Shown: positions 33,164 to 45,648 of the stretch, piece by piece
How positions within the stretch are numbered: the stretch's first letter is position 1
How the letters are laid out: every line of letters starts with the position of its first letter
Assembly (NCBI GenBank): GCA_019426215.1
Contig: CM033396.1
Location: forward strand, 20,909,101 to 20,973,100
Length of the DNA stretch: 64,000 nucleotides
Reading direction: 5' to 3'
DNA from: Buddleja alternifolia
Lineage: Eukaryota; Streptophyta; Magnoliopsida; Lamiales; Scrophulariaceae
Notes under the pieces: generated by a model
The model's database searches: none
Seen by the model: the letters and a program-made list of their open reading frames with translations, nothing else
Told to the model about the DNA's origin: nothing
Translations under genes and position numbers: made by a program

Positions 33164-35315
33164 TTAGTGACGTGAATTAGATTTTTCGGAACCCATATTT
33201 GCCTTGTCTTCACTATGGGAGAAAGATTGGCCTTCTTGGGTTTCGTTTTGAGTTGCATACTTTTCTAGATGTATAGAAATATCCTTGATTATAGTAATAA
33301 TCATAATTATCATAGTGTTGATAATATGAACTGGATTGTTTTGGATATAGACGTTTGATTCTGTTTGGTACTGGCTTAGGATGCACTTTTGGTGCGGGAC
33401 GCTTAACGTTTGATTCACTGGCAGAAAATATCTCCTTAGCTTTTTGAGCGTTTGGATATATTTTTTTTGTGAGACATTCGCTTTGGTCTTTCCTTTGCCT
33501 GAGTCAGTGTTGACTTTATCATTAGCTTTTGTACCAGTATTTGTTGATTCATTCAGCGTTTGTCTGATTGAACTTTCTTCAACAAAGATTACACCTTTTC
33601 CTTTGTTGATTGTTGTAACATTGGACGCTTTGGCTTTATAACTAAATTTATCAAAACCTAGACCGGTCTTTTCACCAAATGCCCTGGTTACTTTAGTCAC
33701 ATTATCTAGCGTTCTAGACGCTTTTGATAATGAAGAGATAAGCTGCTCTGATTTGGCAAGTTTAGCGACCATTTCAGCTTCTCTTTTGACTATTATATCA
33801 AGATCACCTTTTAGCTGAGTAATTTCACTCTCGAGTGATTGGTTTTTCTCAATGCACTGTTGCTGAATTTGCAACTCTGCTTTGAGCGTTAAGTTATCAC
33901 TTCTGAGTGCTGAAATAATACGATGGTGATTTTGGAATAATTGGGTGGCATCTTGACAATCTGTATAATATTCCTTTACTTTGTCAAGTAATTCATCATA
34001 AGAGAGAGGATGATACAAATCAGTGGTTACCTCAGATGGTAAGTCGTTAGATGCTTCATTTTCTCTTGCCATGAGACAAATGAATGCTGAGTCCTTTGAT
34101 GGTTCATCATCGCTGCTTTCATCTGATGATTCCAAGTCCTCTTCAGGCGTATAGAGAGGTTCTGATTCTGCTAGCAAGCCTTGTTGTCTCAGGTTGCTCC
34201 TGAATTGGTTTCTATCCGCGTGATCTTGCTTTGTAGGTTTAGACACATTTGGATATGGGCAATTAACTTGGAAATGCCCTGGTCTCCTGCAGTTGTAACA
34301 AAGATTGGTCTTCATCTTTTGTTCGTTTGTTAATCTTGTGGATCGTTGGTTTAACGCTGCAGGCGCTGAGAGATCTTGCTGAGAAGGAGTTTGATATTGA
34401 ATTGGCGCTAGGGAGGAGGACGCAGGATAGTGAGGCGCTTGATATTGTGGTTGTATTTGAGGAAGCGCTTGATATGAACTTTGTCCTGGGTGCTTAGGAC
34501 TGTTTCCCTTCTTTTCATATTTCAGGAATTTCCTGAATCTATTTAGAAGCGCCAGTTCTTCTTCCTCACTTATATCCGAGCCTTTTTCTTTGATAGATTT
34601 TCCTTTGATTGATGCCATTAGCGCTCCAGATTCGATCACTGGATTACTTACTGCATCACTGGCCGAATTCAGCTCAAACTCAAATGCTTTGAGTTCTGAA
34701 AAAGCATCTTCTGGAGTTAGGCTGTCCAGATTGTTTGATTCTCTCATTGCAGTGTTTTCATCAGGAATCTGCTTGGAAGACTTCTAAAGATTTTGACCAC
34801 TGTTTCTCGATTTTGTAGCTCCATACCCAGAGATGTTAGTTCAGTGACAAGGGCTGTAAACCTCATGTCTAATTGCTCTAGCGTCTCATTAGGTAGCATC
34901 TTGAAGCCGTTGAATTTTTCTTTGGCAATTGATAATTTGTTTTCCTTTATTTGTGCTGAGCCACCACAAATAGTAGCCAACTTATCCCAAATTTCTTTAG
35001 TTGTATTGCATGATTTGACTTTGTTGAATAAGTTGTCATTGTCACCAATGGCTGTGTATAATGCATTCCGACCGACATTGTCTAGATTGGCTCGTCGACG
35101 CTCATCGGTGGACCATTCTTGTTTGGGCTTCTCCACATAACCGTCAGGTGTTTCTTCTGTGGCTTCGGGCGCTCTGGTGATAACTTTGTATATTTTGATT
35201 GGCCCATCTGAAATGATATCACACATTTCATCATCACATGAACACAAATAACGCTTTTGACCTTCCAAGAGTCATAATTTGACTCGGTCAACTTGGGAAC
35301 TTTAGAGAATGCCAT
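33164..35315 (-). pseudogene. gag: Sir-T copy 1 Gag, frame-shifted
   Basis: Starts ATGGCATTCTC at 35315 (MAFSKVPKLTESNYDSWK), a UBN2-type copia Gag. The frame breaks after about 20 codons, just where the relative Sir-P has four more bases; both tandem copies share this lesion. The core continues (NETLEQLDMRFTALVTELTS, KIFRSLPSRF), with a second break near 34745. A CCHC zinc knuckle CYNCRRPGHFQVNC is at about 34300-34255, followed by a coiled-coil stretch (QQQCIEKNQSLESEITQLKG) and a basic C-terminal part. Role: particle assembly and RNA packaging. Confidence 0.9.
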
Positions 35316-35408
35316 GAAGAATTTAAAGTAATTTTAAAGCGACTATTTTAAAAAAATGGATCTGAACAAGCAGTTACGCTTGGAAACGCTTAGGTTTCAA
35401 CTTCAACC

Positions 35409-35420
35409 GCTCTGATACCA
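35409..35420 (-). promoter_or_regulatory. Sir-T copy 1 primer binding site
   Basis: Sense TGGTATCAGAGC, two bases after the LTR end, matching initiator tRNA-Met. Copy 2 has the same site at 49256-49267. Confidence 0.9.
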
Positions 35421-35422
35421 CT

Positions 35423-37180
35423 TGTTGGTCCCAAGTGGTATACGAAAGGGTCTAGAAGGGGGGGGGGTTGAATAGACCCTGAAGTCTTTTTCGACTTCTT
35501 AAAAGTTCGTATCACTTTGAAGTATTTGATTTGAACGCTTGACAAGTTTAAGCGCTGGATGTGGCGCTTGAGAAACGTTAACTTAGACTCGGTGATTTCA
35601 ACGCTTACCAAAGTAGGGCAGAGTTTAGTCACTAAATCAGAGTTAGCACAGCGGAAGTATTTTATAGCTTAGCGTTCGGTTAATTAATCGAAAGTAGTCG
35701 CTTAGTTGTTTTAAGACTTTATCAGAATGTATGCAATATGAATAGTAAAGCAGTAAACAATGAATGCTTAAAGAGGTAAATGACACAAGATATTTGTAAG
35801 GTTCACTGGGTGATGTAATCCCAGCTACGTCCTTCTTCTCCTTTTATCAGGGAGGTTTTTCACTATGATGATTATCGAAGAGTCACACAGAGACTTCTAC
35901 AAGATAGAGGGAGATTGGATATGATCTCGGAACTCCTTGGTCACACAGATTTCAGCTCCACTAAAGACCTTCTATCCCCTTGCTTCTTTCACTCAGAAAT
36001 GGTGCAAGTTACTCTTGATCTCGGAACTCCTTGGTCACACAGATTTCAGCTCCAATAGAGATCAACTTCAACAAGCTTCTTTTACACAAAATATTGCTTG
36101 CAAGTCAACCAGCTTTCTCACTCAGATGAAAGGTGTTGATGGTTTTGGTCACGGGTTTGTTTGTTTTTGGAAAGTTCAAACAACTTGGGGATATCTCAAT
36201 GGTAGTATAGGTTCTTCTTAAAAAGAGATTTGAGATATGGGTGACTGTCTCTGGAATATTTGTGAAAAGCTTATATGGATATTTGGCTATGATTTTCAGT
36301 AAGCTTTTCTTTCAACAAAGTAGGTATTTTTTGCACTTTTTTTGTGTATTTTACTTGTTTGTTGAAAGAGCTATTTATAAGGTATTGGTGGTTTTTGTCC
36401 GTTTGACACGGTTGGAGTCTCGTTTCCCCAAACATTCCTTGAGTTCAGACATTTCTAACTTTGGGTATATTAATTAGTTAGGCATGTTCTTGGTTTCATA
36501 ACTTCTGACAGTTCGGTCAAAAGAATGGCTTACCCATACGTTATAGTGCTTATATTTTAATAGCACTTATCCGACTTTTAATGCATCTTGTCTTATTTCC
36601 GTTGGAAATAATTCGTCCGTTTGATTCATGCATTTTTAAGTCTTTGGATAGTTTTGGGTTTGAGTTTTCAGGTTACGTTCTTTTGTAGGTTGTGTGGTTT
36701 AACCTTTGGACGCTTGCTGAAGAGAATAGTTATTCTCGTGTATTGGACAGACGCTTGGACTGATCCTGAGTTTCTTTCTTTATTTCAGACGCTTACTCTT
36801 CAATCTTGTCTTGATGGTCTCACTGAGAATTCCGTCATTTCACTTGATGTTGAGTATTCGGCCTGAGTTATCCATTCGTAGTTTGAGCACTGGGATAATC
36901 CCTAAAGCGTTTGACGGACGCTTCAAGATATCTTTATCTATTGTAGCTTCAGACGCTTGATCTTCACCTTCATCACTTGGTAGACTCACCCAGAATTTTC
37001 CTAAGTGATTTAGTGTCACATACTTAGTAAAGAATTCTACAAAGATAAATACTATAAGCCTAAGATAAATAAGCTTTCAGGTACTTATACATAACATTCT
37101 ATGAAAGCTTTACACTTTTCGGGGTCTAACAGGAAGTCCTATTTGTCATCATCAAAACATCTAATATGAAATTCCTAACA
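35423..37180 (-). repeat. Sir-T LTR2 (5' LTR of copy 1, 1758 bp)
   Basis: Same length and ends as LTR1, with a few indels (for example an extra TTTGA near 35527). It ends exactly at the LTR terminus CCTAACA, and the N run starts on the next base. Confidence 0.95.
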
Positions 37181-37217
37181 NNNNNNNNNNNNNNNNNNNN
37201 NNNNNNNNNNNNNNNNN
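37181..37217. other. Assembly gap (37 N)
   Basis: A run of 37 N. Left of it the LTR is complete to its last base; right of it sequence resumes about 450 bases inside another LTR copy. The true length is unknown. Confidence 1.
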
Positions 37218-38506
37218 CAAGAGTCACACAGCGACTTTACAGAGAGAGGGAGATTGGATATTATCTCGGGACTCCTTGTCCCACACAGATTTCAGCTCCA
37301 CTAAAGACCTTCTATCCCCTTGTTCTTTCACTCAGAAATGGTGCAAGTTACTCTTGATATCGGAACTCCTGGTCACACAGATTTCAGCTCCAATAGAGAT
37401 CAACTTCAACAAGCTTCTTTACACAAAAATATTGCTTGCAAGTCAACAGCTTTCTCACTCAGATGAAAGGTGTTGATGGTTTTGGTCACGGGTTTGTTTG
37501 TTTTTGGAAAGTTCAAACAACTTGGGGATCTCAATGGTAGTATAGGTTCTTCTAAAAAGAGATTTGAGATATGGGTGACTGTCTCTGGAATATTTGTGAA
37601 AAGCTTATATGGATATTGGCTATGATTTCAGTAAGCTTTTCTTTCAACAAAGTAGGTATTTTTGCCTTTTTTTGTGTATTTACTTGTTTGTTGAAAGAGC
37701 TATTTATAAGGTATTGGTGGTTTTTGTCCGTTTGACACGGTTGGAGTCTCGTTTCCCCAAACATTCCTTGAGTTCAGACATTTCTAACTTTGGGTATATT
37801 TAATTGTTAGGCATGTTCTTGGTTTCATAACTTCTGACAGTTTAGGTCAAAGAATGGCTTACCCATACGTTATAGTGCTTATATTTTAATAGCACTTATC
37901 CGACTTTTAATGCATCTTGTCTTATTTCCGTTGGAAATAATTCGTCCGTTTGATTCATGCATTTTTAAGTCTTTGGATGGTTTTGGGTTTGAGTTTTCAG
38001 GTTACGTTCTTTGTAGGTTGTGTGGTTAACCTTTTGGACGCTTGCTGAAGAGAATAGTTATTCTCGTGTATTGGACAGACGCTTGGACTGATCCTGACTT
38101 TCTTCTCTTTATTTCAGACGCTTACTCTTCAATCTTGTCTTGATGGTCTCACTGAGAATTCCGTCATTTCACTTGATGTTGAGTATTCGGCCTGAGTTAT
38201 CCATTCGTAGTTTGAGCACTGGGATAATCCCTAAAGCGTTTGACGGACGCTTCAAGATATCTTTATCTATTGTAGCTTCAGACGCTTGATCTTCACCTTC
38301 ATCACTTGGTAGACTCACCCAGAATTTTCCTAAGTGATTTAGTGTCACATACTTAGGAATTCTACAAAGATAAATACTATAAGCCTAAGATATAAATAAG
38401 TTCAGGTACTTATACATAACATTCTATGAAAGCTTTTACACTTTTCGGGGTCTAACAGGAAGTCCTATTTGTCATCATCAAAACATCTAATATGAAATTC
38501 CTAACA
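37218..38506 (-). repeat. Sir-T LTR3, incomplete at the gap
   Basis: Corresponds to LTR1 from about 23350 to 24656. It differs from the other copies mostly by one- or two-base deletions in homopolymers and dinucleotides, which suggests poorly polished sequence beside the gap. It is followed by the polypurine tract of copy 2. Confidence 0.9.
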
Positions 38507-38518
38507 ATTTCCCCTTTT
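38507..38518 (-). promoter_or_regulatory. Sir-T copy 2 polypurine tract
   Basis: Sense AAAAGGGGAAAT before TGTTAGG. One base shorter in both homopolymers than copy 1. Confidence 0.8.
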
Positions 38519-38690
38519 GATGATGGCAATACTTATTTAGTTCAAGCGTTAGATACCTAAAGTGAAGGTTAGCGTAAGTTAGTAAGTTAGTTTGAGCTTT
38601 AACGAGATGTTTCAGCTGTAAAATGCATTTTATATATATATTTCATAGTACAGGCATTTTACAACTAAAAGAGAGAAGCACAAGTAAAAA

Positions 38691-41600
38691 TCAAGATCGT
38701 GACTTGATCTTGTATCTCTTAGTCATTTCAGCACGGATTGCTTCAGTTATCTGATCTTCTAACGTCATCATCGCAGCATGATCTTTACTGATTATGTGCT
38801 TGTTTTCTTGAACTTGTCGTGCCTTAAAGGCAATGAAGTGTTTATCCCATTCCTCTGGACTGATGCCTATGTATCGTAGGCAAATTCTGAAGGTTTGGTC
38901 GAAGTCAGACATTTTTCTTTCTAAGGCTAATACTGGATCAGATGGTTCTGGAATGATGCTCTGAGAAGAGGAATGTCAAACTGTTCAAGCAGTGCTCTTG
39001 AAGGCAATGGAAGAGTTGGATAGAGCACTCTGGGAGTTTCTTTCTTATTGGACGCTTCAACCGATGTAGTTACCCAAGAGGGATAGGGATACCTTGGTTC
39101 TGTACTCAGTGTGAGAGAAGTATCAATATGTTGACGCTTGGATGGTGGAGGAGGAACTTGATCTTTAGATGTTGACGATTTCCTCTTTTCTCCCTTCTTT
39201 TCCCCTTATTGCCATCATCAGTCTGTATGAAATGCTGAGTAAGAAGACTGACTTGAGTAGCAATCTGAGCGACAGAGGCCTCAAGAGTGGTTAGACGCTG
39301 GTCGAAATGTTCTTTCATGACCAGGAGTTGAGCGTGATTAGCGTCTGTGAGAGAGGTCTCTAGAGCCGTGAACCGGTCTTGTAGATCATTGGTTAAAGCC
39401 ACATGACTTGCCTGAGTAGCTGTAGATAGTTGCTGTATTTGAGTGAGGCATTCAGTCATGGACGGTTGAGCGTCGGGAATTGCAGTGCTGACTCGAGGCT
39501 TAAAACGAGATGTGTGTTTGAGAGATTCAATAGGTACTTGATAAGTAGGATCAAATACTGTTCCTCGAAGCTCTGGGGCAGTGTTGGACTCGGTGGATGC
39601 AGTAGAGTCGGATTCAGTTGGACTGGGGGAATGAGGCGCTTGAGGTAATTCTAATAAGCGCTCAGGAGCAGGTAACGTGTCAGCTGGTGCTGCAGTAAAT
39701 TCTGATTCTATACGGCTAAAGTCCGTAAACCGAAAGTCCAAGCTGGCAAACGGCTCATCTGCATATGGATACGTAGCAATCTGTAGAAGTTCATTCAAAT
39801 GTAGAGTGGGGAGATAAGTACCTTGAATGAACGTTCTGATAGGACTATCCAGGGCCCTGATATACATTGGCCCGAGGATATCCAGCACATGAGTGGGAAA
39901 GATTTTGGAGGGCGCTTGGCAGATGGAGAATAAGGCATCTGGGCAATAGTGTTGTGAGAAGCCAATTAGCCGATCTGTTGGGAGAGTCTTCGGTTTTCGA
40001 GAGTCGGGAACGTAGCCGGTAATACTCTTCCAAGTATGGGTAGATGGCTGAAGCAAGCGCTTGAGATCTTTCTAGCAGCGATAAAACAAAATCATAGTGA
40101 CTGAAGACTTCTTGTCGAATAGACGGAAGAAGTGGATATCCTCTGAAAGGATTGATCCGAGAGCCATTCCATTGTCGCAGATTTTCTGTGAAGATTTTGT
40201 CGAATAGGGAGACTGGAGGCATAATTGCCATCATGAAAGAAAAGTTGTCTTCACAGTGGCTAGGGGTGAAGTTCAGACAGGACAGGGGAGAAGAACGCTG
40301 GTGGACGCTTGATCAGCAAAGCGTAGAGAAGAGTTGGCCAGTTTGTGCAACGCTTGTCTTAAGCGGTGTTCAGGTTGATGGCGGATCAGAGGCAGCTTCA
40401 GAACGGGTCCAAGTCTATGTTGGCGCTGCGTTAGCATGTAGCGTGCAAATTTGGTCTTTTTATCATGAATCCCTATTCTGAACAGATGGGAGCACTAACC
40501 AAGTCTTCAAATTTATACGTGTCACCCATGTAAGCTTCAGCCCATCTTATCTCAGTCATACATACTCAGTTCATGCATAAGTATAGCACGAACCCTTGTG
40601 ATGATATACAGATGGATTCAAAACGATACTGTCTGATTGTAGTTAGCGTTCCAGACGCAGTCAAAATATGCATCGATTTCAAGTTGAATCATCTCGGGCA
40701 GGGAAGCTGGACGCTCACGGCATGTACTCCTTTATTCTTCCACAGGAGGAGAGGATTAGCTGAGTGCTTGTTTTCCTGCTTTTGACCAGTGTTGGAGAGT
40801 GAGAATAGCCTTCTCTGTTTAGTAGCCCTCCGTTGGGTTCACAAGCTTATCCTGACGAGATCAGACTCTGATGTGTAGTCTCTGAGAGCGAAGCCAGTGG
40901 GTTGCTTGTCCCACAGTCCAGATATAAGCTAAATCAACATCAGCTCTAGGAGTCTTGCCTCCTTGCCGCTGTGCTTGGAGAGTTACGAGACGGAAGCCGG
41001 GATGTGTTTGGGAGTCTTCCTGAGTTCAAGGGCTGTGTAGTAAGCTCATCAGCTGGGGTGAGGCTGTGTTAAAGAGAGTGTTGCGTACAGCCAGATCAAA
41101 CTTTATGAGCTGGCGATATCATTTTCGGCATTGATAAGACTTTCTTCATTGTATCCTGCAGTATGAAGGTCTCTGCGCTGGAGGCAAATAATCGACTGAG
41201 TATCGATAGTCTTTAAGGGATCCAGCTTGAAGAAATGTCGATGAATCACAACGTGTTAGCATCGCTCTGACCTTCTGAGCGTGCCTCTGTTGTACTAGGT
41301 AATGCAGCAATGGTTGAACCCTTGGGATTCAGGTTCATCAGGCTCGAGATTTGTAGATTCGATGGCAGCTTCATGTGCGATGGCCACAATGTGGGCCATA
41401 TCAACATCCAGATGGACATCAACTGGTGGTTCAAAGGATGATATCGGGACAGCAGCTATGGGTGATCACTTTGTGTAGCCTCAGAAGAAATGGCAGCAGT
41501 TGGACGCTTACGTCTCTGAAGATACGCTTCACATTTATACCTTCGGCGGGGAACGCTTGAGTCTGTGGAACTGCAGGTTCTTCAAAGTCAATATTTTTGA

Positions 41601-42565
41601 GACCTTTTCCAGATCTTTCCGATAATGAGGGGTATAGAATCCTCGTCATCTTCATCGCTTTTGATAGGTTGAGCCTTGGGCTTTCGAGGAGCCCGTTCTT
41701 TGTGACAGTGGGACGCTTCACATTACGTTGGCTTTCTCCTGATCTGGACGCTCAGCCTCCTCATCTGACGCTGCTCGGACAACTTGGCGCTCAGAGAGAG
41801 GCTTAGCAGCACCTCCAACTTTGGGTGGATTGAAGAGATTATTGATGATTCTTGGCCCATAGAACTTATGCTTGGCCACGGTGACTCCTGCTGAAGAGGT
41901 GCACTCTGCTCGAAAAATTAGATCACTTAAAACTAGACCATAAGGTCTGTTTGAAGTGCGTAGACTGTCTCTGAACCTGCTGAATATATAGGCGCTCCAG
42001 TTGATTTTTATCTTGAGCAGGATGGCAGTCATCATCTGGAACTGGACTGTTGGGTTGATTTTGTCGAAGGTTCCCACTCTGCATTCAATGTTTTTACTGC
42101 AGAAATCAGCCAAGACTCGATACCTGTTCACTATATCTTTCTTCTCAAAGTACGGTTTGTATGGAACATCATCGTAAGCGCTAATCTGAGTCCAGACTTC
42201 TTGAATTTGTTCTTCAGTGATAGTGTCTAAAGTGGCTCCAGCATTAGGTAGAGAGAAATTCTGGGCAATAGAGGCCGCAGAGAGAGTGAACGTCTTTGAT
42301 TCCTTCTTGGAGACAGGAAACAAACAAGTGATGGAAGTCTCATCGTCAGACAGTCGAGCATTTCTCCAGAAAAATTCTAGTTCTTCAGGAAACATATACG
42401 AGTATTTTGTGAGAAATTTCTGAAGCCCAGCCTCTGCTACAGAATCCATCATTTCCGTTAAATCAATTTGGGGGTTTTCATAGAGAAACTTCCAATCAAC
42501 TATAAGGCCTTCAGTGACCTTAACAACAACTTCAGTGGTTCCAGCAGTAGCTTTCTTGGGTGCCA
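38691..42565 (-). pseudogene. Sir-T copy 2 post-pol ORF, broken by many indels
   Basis: Same protein as at 24844-28753. Starts MAPKKATAGTTE at 42565. The stretch 42565-41718 is open, 41730-40440 is fragmented by many one- and two-base deletions, 40234-39106 is partly open, and the C-terminal 73 residues are open at 38912-38691. At the junction near 40460 the sense A-run is five, which puts the two halves in one frame. So the combined evidence of both copies supports one ancestral protein of about 1300 residues with basic patches and a coiled coil. The breaks cluster towards the gap. Confidence 0.75.
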
Positions 42566-43677
42566 TTAGTGAGAAGTAGACAGAGATTACGAATGAAAAT
42601 TTTTGTTTTTGAGAAAGAGAGAGAATTTTTCTTGCACGAATGTAATAGAGTATAAGAGTGTTGTGTTCTGCAGAAAGTGTGTTTTTGAGATACTTCAATT
42701 TGAATGTTCTTTGTGTGTTTGAAGTTTGAGATGTTGACACGTGGAGGAATATAAATCTCAGCCATTAAAATATAACTGTGGACGTGAATTTAGATTAAAT
42801 AGGCACGGTTTCTTTTAGTAACTTCCACATATACTATTTTGAAGTCCGATTAAAAGTTTGAAACAGAGACTTTTGATATACTGAGAGTGATACGTGTGCC
42901 CATGAAAAGCGGATACGTTCTTTATGAAAACTGTTCGGGAACCATAATTTTGAACAACTATTCAAATACCCGCCAAAAATTTGTTAAAGCGTCCGGACCT
43001 ATTCAGAATGACGCTTGAAACAATTCAGTGTTATGTGGACGCTTGAGAATCTTGAGGTTCTCTTTCAAGTAACATTTTGTGCTTTAGCGGTCATTGTAAC
43101 ATATAGAATTATTCCTGTGTATGAGGACACAGTTTCCCAGTACTTATCATTATGTCTTGGTAGTAGTGTTTTACTTTTGGTTTAAAATATTCAGCGCTGG
43201 TTGTATTCGTCTAAGATACATGGTAATTGTACTGACGCGTGTACATGTGCTGAACCATCTTTGAAAAACGTGATGAGTACCCATGGGTTTTCTTGAGCGA
43301 AGGGTGAGGAATGTCAAGTCAGCATTAATTGCATTGATTGACTAATCCACTTTCTCGTTTTAGCGTAGGGTAATGTACGCTTGCTTTTAAAGGGTCTTTT
43401 TACTAAGTGCTTTAGCCGGGAATAAAGCTAAGCGTTTAGTTTATTTTGAAAGAAGTGCAGACGCTAAGACAGATTTGTGTAATAAGCGTCAAAAGGATTT
43501 AAGTGTATGGTGCTAAGTGCGTATGACCGATGCAAGGGAAAACATTTTTGGTCATATTCACTTAAGTATAGTTAGCTCTTTTAAGGTTCCCCCTATGTAG
43601 GTTCCCCATAAATTACATAACATACAGTGAATTCCCCCTAAATTTCATGCCTAACAAAAGTATGATGTTTCGAATGA
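42566..43677 (-). other. Spacer between pol and post-pol ORF, copy 2
   Basis: Nearly identical to 28754-29861, with the same scattered AAGCG-type words. No gene. Confidence 0.5.
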
Positions 43678-45648
43678 TTAAGCATTTAGATCAATCATAC
43701 CTAGTTCACTTCTTAAAGTGAGAAAACGTTGTTCGTTAAGCGCTTTGGTGAAGATATCTGCCAGTTGCTTTTCTGTACCAATGAAGTGCATGGAGATATC
43801 TTTCTTTTGAACGTGGTCACGTAGAAAGTGATAGCGAATGTCAATGTGTTTGGTTCTAGAGTGAAGAACTGGATTTTGAGTCATTGCTAAGGCGCTTTGA
43901 TTGTCACAATGGATAGGAGTTGGATCTAGGATTATTCCATAATCTCTAAGTTGTTGCCTCATCCAAAGGATCTGTGCACAACAGCTTCCAGCGGCTACAT
44001 ACTCAGCTTCAGCGGTGGAAGTAGCGATGGACTGTTGCTTCTTACTATGCCATGAAATTAGTCTATCACCTAGAAATTGACATGTTCCACTAGTACTTTT
44101 TCTATCTATTTTGCATCCTGCAAAATCTGCATCTGAATAACCAATTAGTTCAAAAGGAGAATCCCTAGGATACCATAAGCCCACATTTTGTGTGCCTTTT
44201 AGGTACTTAAGGATCCTTTTAGCAGCAATTAAGTGTGATTCTCTAGGATCAGCTTGAAATCGTGCACACATGCATACTGAGAACATAATATCAGGTCTAC
44301 TAGCTGTAAGATAAAGAAGTGATCCAATAATACCTCTATAGTTAGTGATATCAATTTTCTTTCCATTATCATCTCTATCTAGCTTAAGCGTTTGGCTCAT
44401 TGGAATTTTTGAAGGTGATGCATTTTCCATACCAAATTTCTTGATCATATCTCTAGTATATTTAGTTTGATTTATGAATATGCCATTAGGGAGTTGTTTA
44501 ACTTGTAATCCTAGGAAGAAAGTTAATTCACCCATCATGCTCATTTCAAATTGATCTTGCATCATCTTCGAAAATTTCTCACATAGACGCTTATTGGTAG
44601 ATCCAAATATAATATCATCAACATAAATTTGAACTAGGAGAATATCTCCATTATGGGTAATTTTGAATAACGTTGTGTCAACGCTGCCTTTTGAAAAGCC
44701 TTTACCTATAAGGAAGATAGAAAGAGTGTCATACCATGCTCGTGGTGCTTGTTTAAGACCATAGAGTGCCTTGTCCAATTTGTAAACCATGCTTTTCCCA
44801 TGGTTGTTGATGAATCCTGGTGGTTGCTCCACATATACTTCTTCTTGGAGTTTACCATTCAGAAATGCACTCTTTACGTCCATTTGATACACTGTAAATT
44901 TGTTAAATGCTGCAAACGCTAGAAACATGCGGATTGCTTCAAGACGGGCAACTGGAGCGTATGTTTCATCAAAGTCGATGCCCTCTTCTTGACAGTATCC
45001 CTGAGCTACGAGTCTGGCTTTGTTTCTAATCACAATCCCATTCTCATCCATTTTGTTTCTATAGACCCATCTAGTTCCAATGACCCCTTGGTGGGTTGGT
45101 CTTGGTACTAGCGTCCATACCTCATTTCTTTCAAATTGGTTTAGCTCTTCTTGCATGGCTTCTATCCAACTTGGATCGTTAAGCGCTTCATCCACTTTCT
45201 TTGGTTCCATTTGAGATAGGAAGCTTGCAAACATGGCCTCATTTATTGTAGCGGCTCTTGTTCTAACGGGTGCTCCAATATCTCCAATAATTAGTTCTGG
45301 TGGATGGTCTCTGAGCCATTTTCTGTCTGGTTGGAACGGGTTAAGAGATTGATCTAACGTTTGATTAAACTGTGCAGGCGCTTGACCAATTCCTTGCGTA
45401 GGCGCTTCAGTGTTTATAGTTTGAGTTTGCTCTTGATGAACATTCCCTTCATGATCATCAGCGTTTCTTGCAATGTCATCGTTGATGTCTTTACGAGTAG
45501 TCTTAGGATTAGGTACAATGATTTCATTATCTTCATCAATATCACTATCATCACACAGATTGATTTGTGACGCTTGTTGAGATAAATCTTCAATTCCTGC
45601 ATCATTAATATTAACCTTACTCGGTTCTTGGTTAGCATCATCAAACAC
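43678..45648 (-). CDS. pol: Sir-T copy 2 reverse transcriptase and RNase H, open
   Basis: 656 codons open, the most intact enzyme region of the window. Residues about 1-150 are the acidic linker from integrase. RT follows: [14 protein letters not shown] (about 165), [13 protein letters not shown] (about 255), [14 protein letters not shown] (about 295), YVDDIIFGS (about 340). RNase H occupies the C-terminal part: [46 protein letters not shown]. It ends [11 protein letters not shown]. In life it would be cleaved from Gag-Pol by the protease and copy element RNA to DNA in the particle. The Met at 45648 is only the first Met after a frame break near 45680, not a natural start. Confidence 0.92.
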   Translation of the reverse strand: MFDDANQEPSKVNINDAGIEDLSQQASQINLCDDSDIDEDNEIIVPNPKTTRKDINDDIARNADDHEGNVHQEQTQTINTEAPTQGIGQAPAQFNQTLDQSLNPFQPDRKWLRDHPPELIIGDIGAPVRTRAATINEAMFASFLSQMEPKKVDEALNDPSWIEAMQEELNQFERNEVWTLVPRPTHQGVIGTRWVYRNKMDENGIVIRNKARLVAQGYCQEEGIDFDETYAPVARLEAIRMFLAFAAFNKFTVYQMDVKSAFLNGKLQEEVYVEQPPGFINNHGKSMVYKLDKALYGLKQAPRAWYDTLSIFLIGKGFSKGSVDTTLFKITHNGDILLVQIYVDDIIFGSTNKRLCEKFSKMMQDQFEMSMMGELTFFLGLQVKQLPNGIFINQTKYTRDMIKKFGMENASPSKIPMSQTLKLDRDDNGKKIDITNYRGIIGSLLYLTASRPDIMFSVCMCARFQADPRESHLIAAKRILKYLKGTQNVGLWYPRDSPFELIGYSDADFAGCKIDRKSTSGTCQFLGDRLISWHSKKQQSIATSTAEAEYVAAGSCCAQILWMRQQLRDYGIILDPTPIHCDNQSALAMTQNPVLHSRTKHIDIRYHFLRDHVQKKDISMHFIGTEKQLADIFTKALNEQRFLTLRSELGMIDLNA

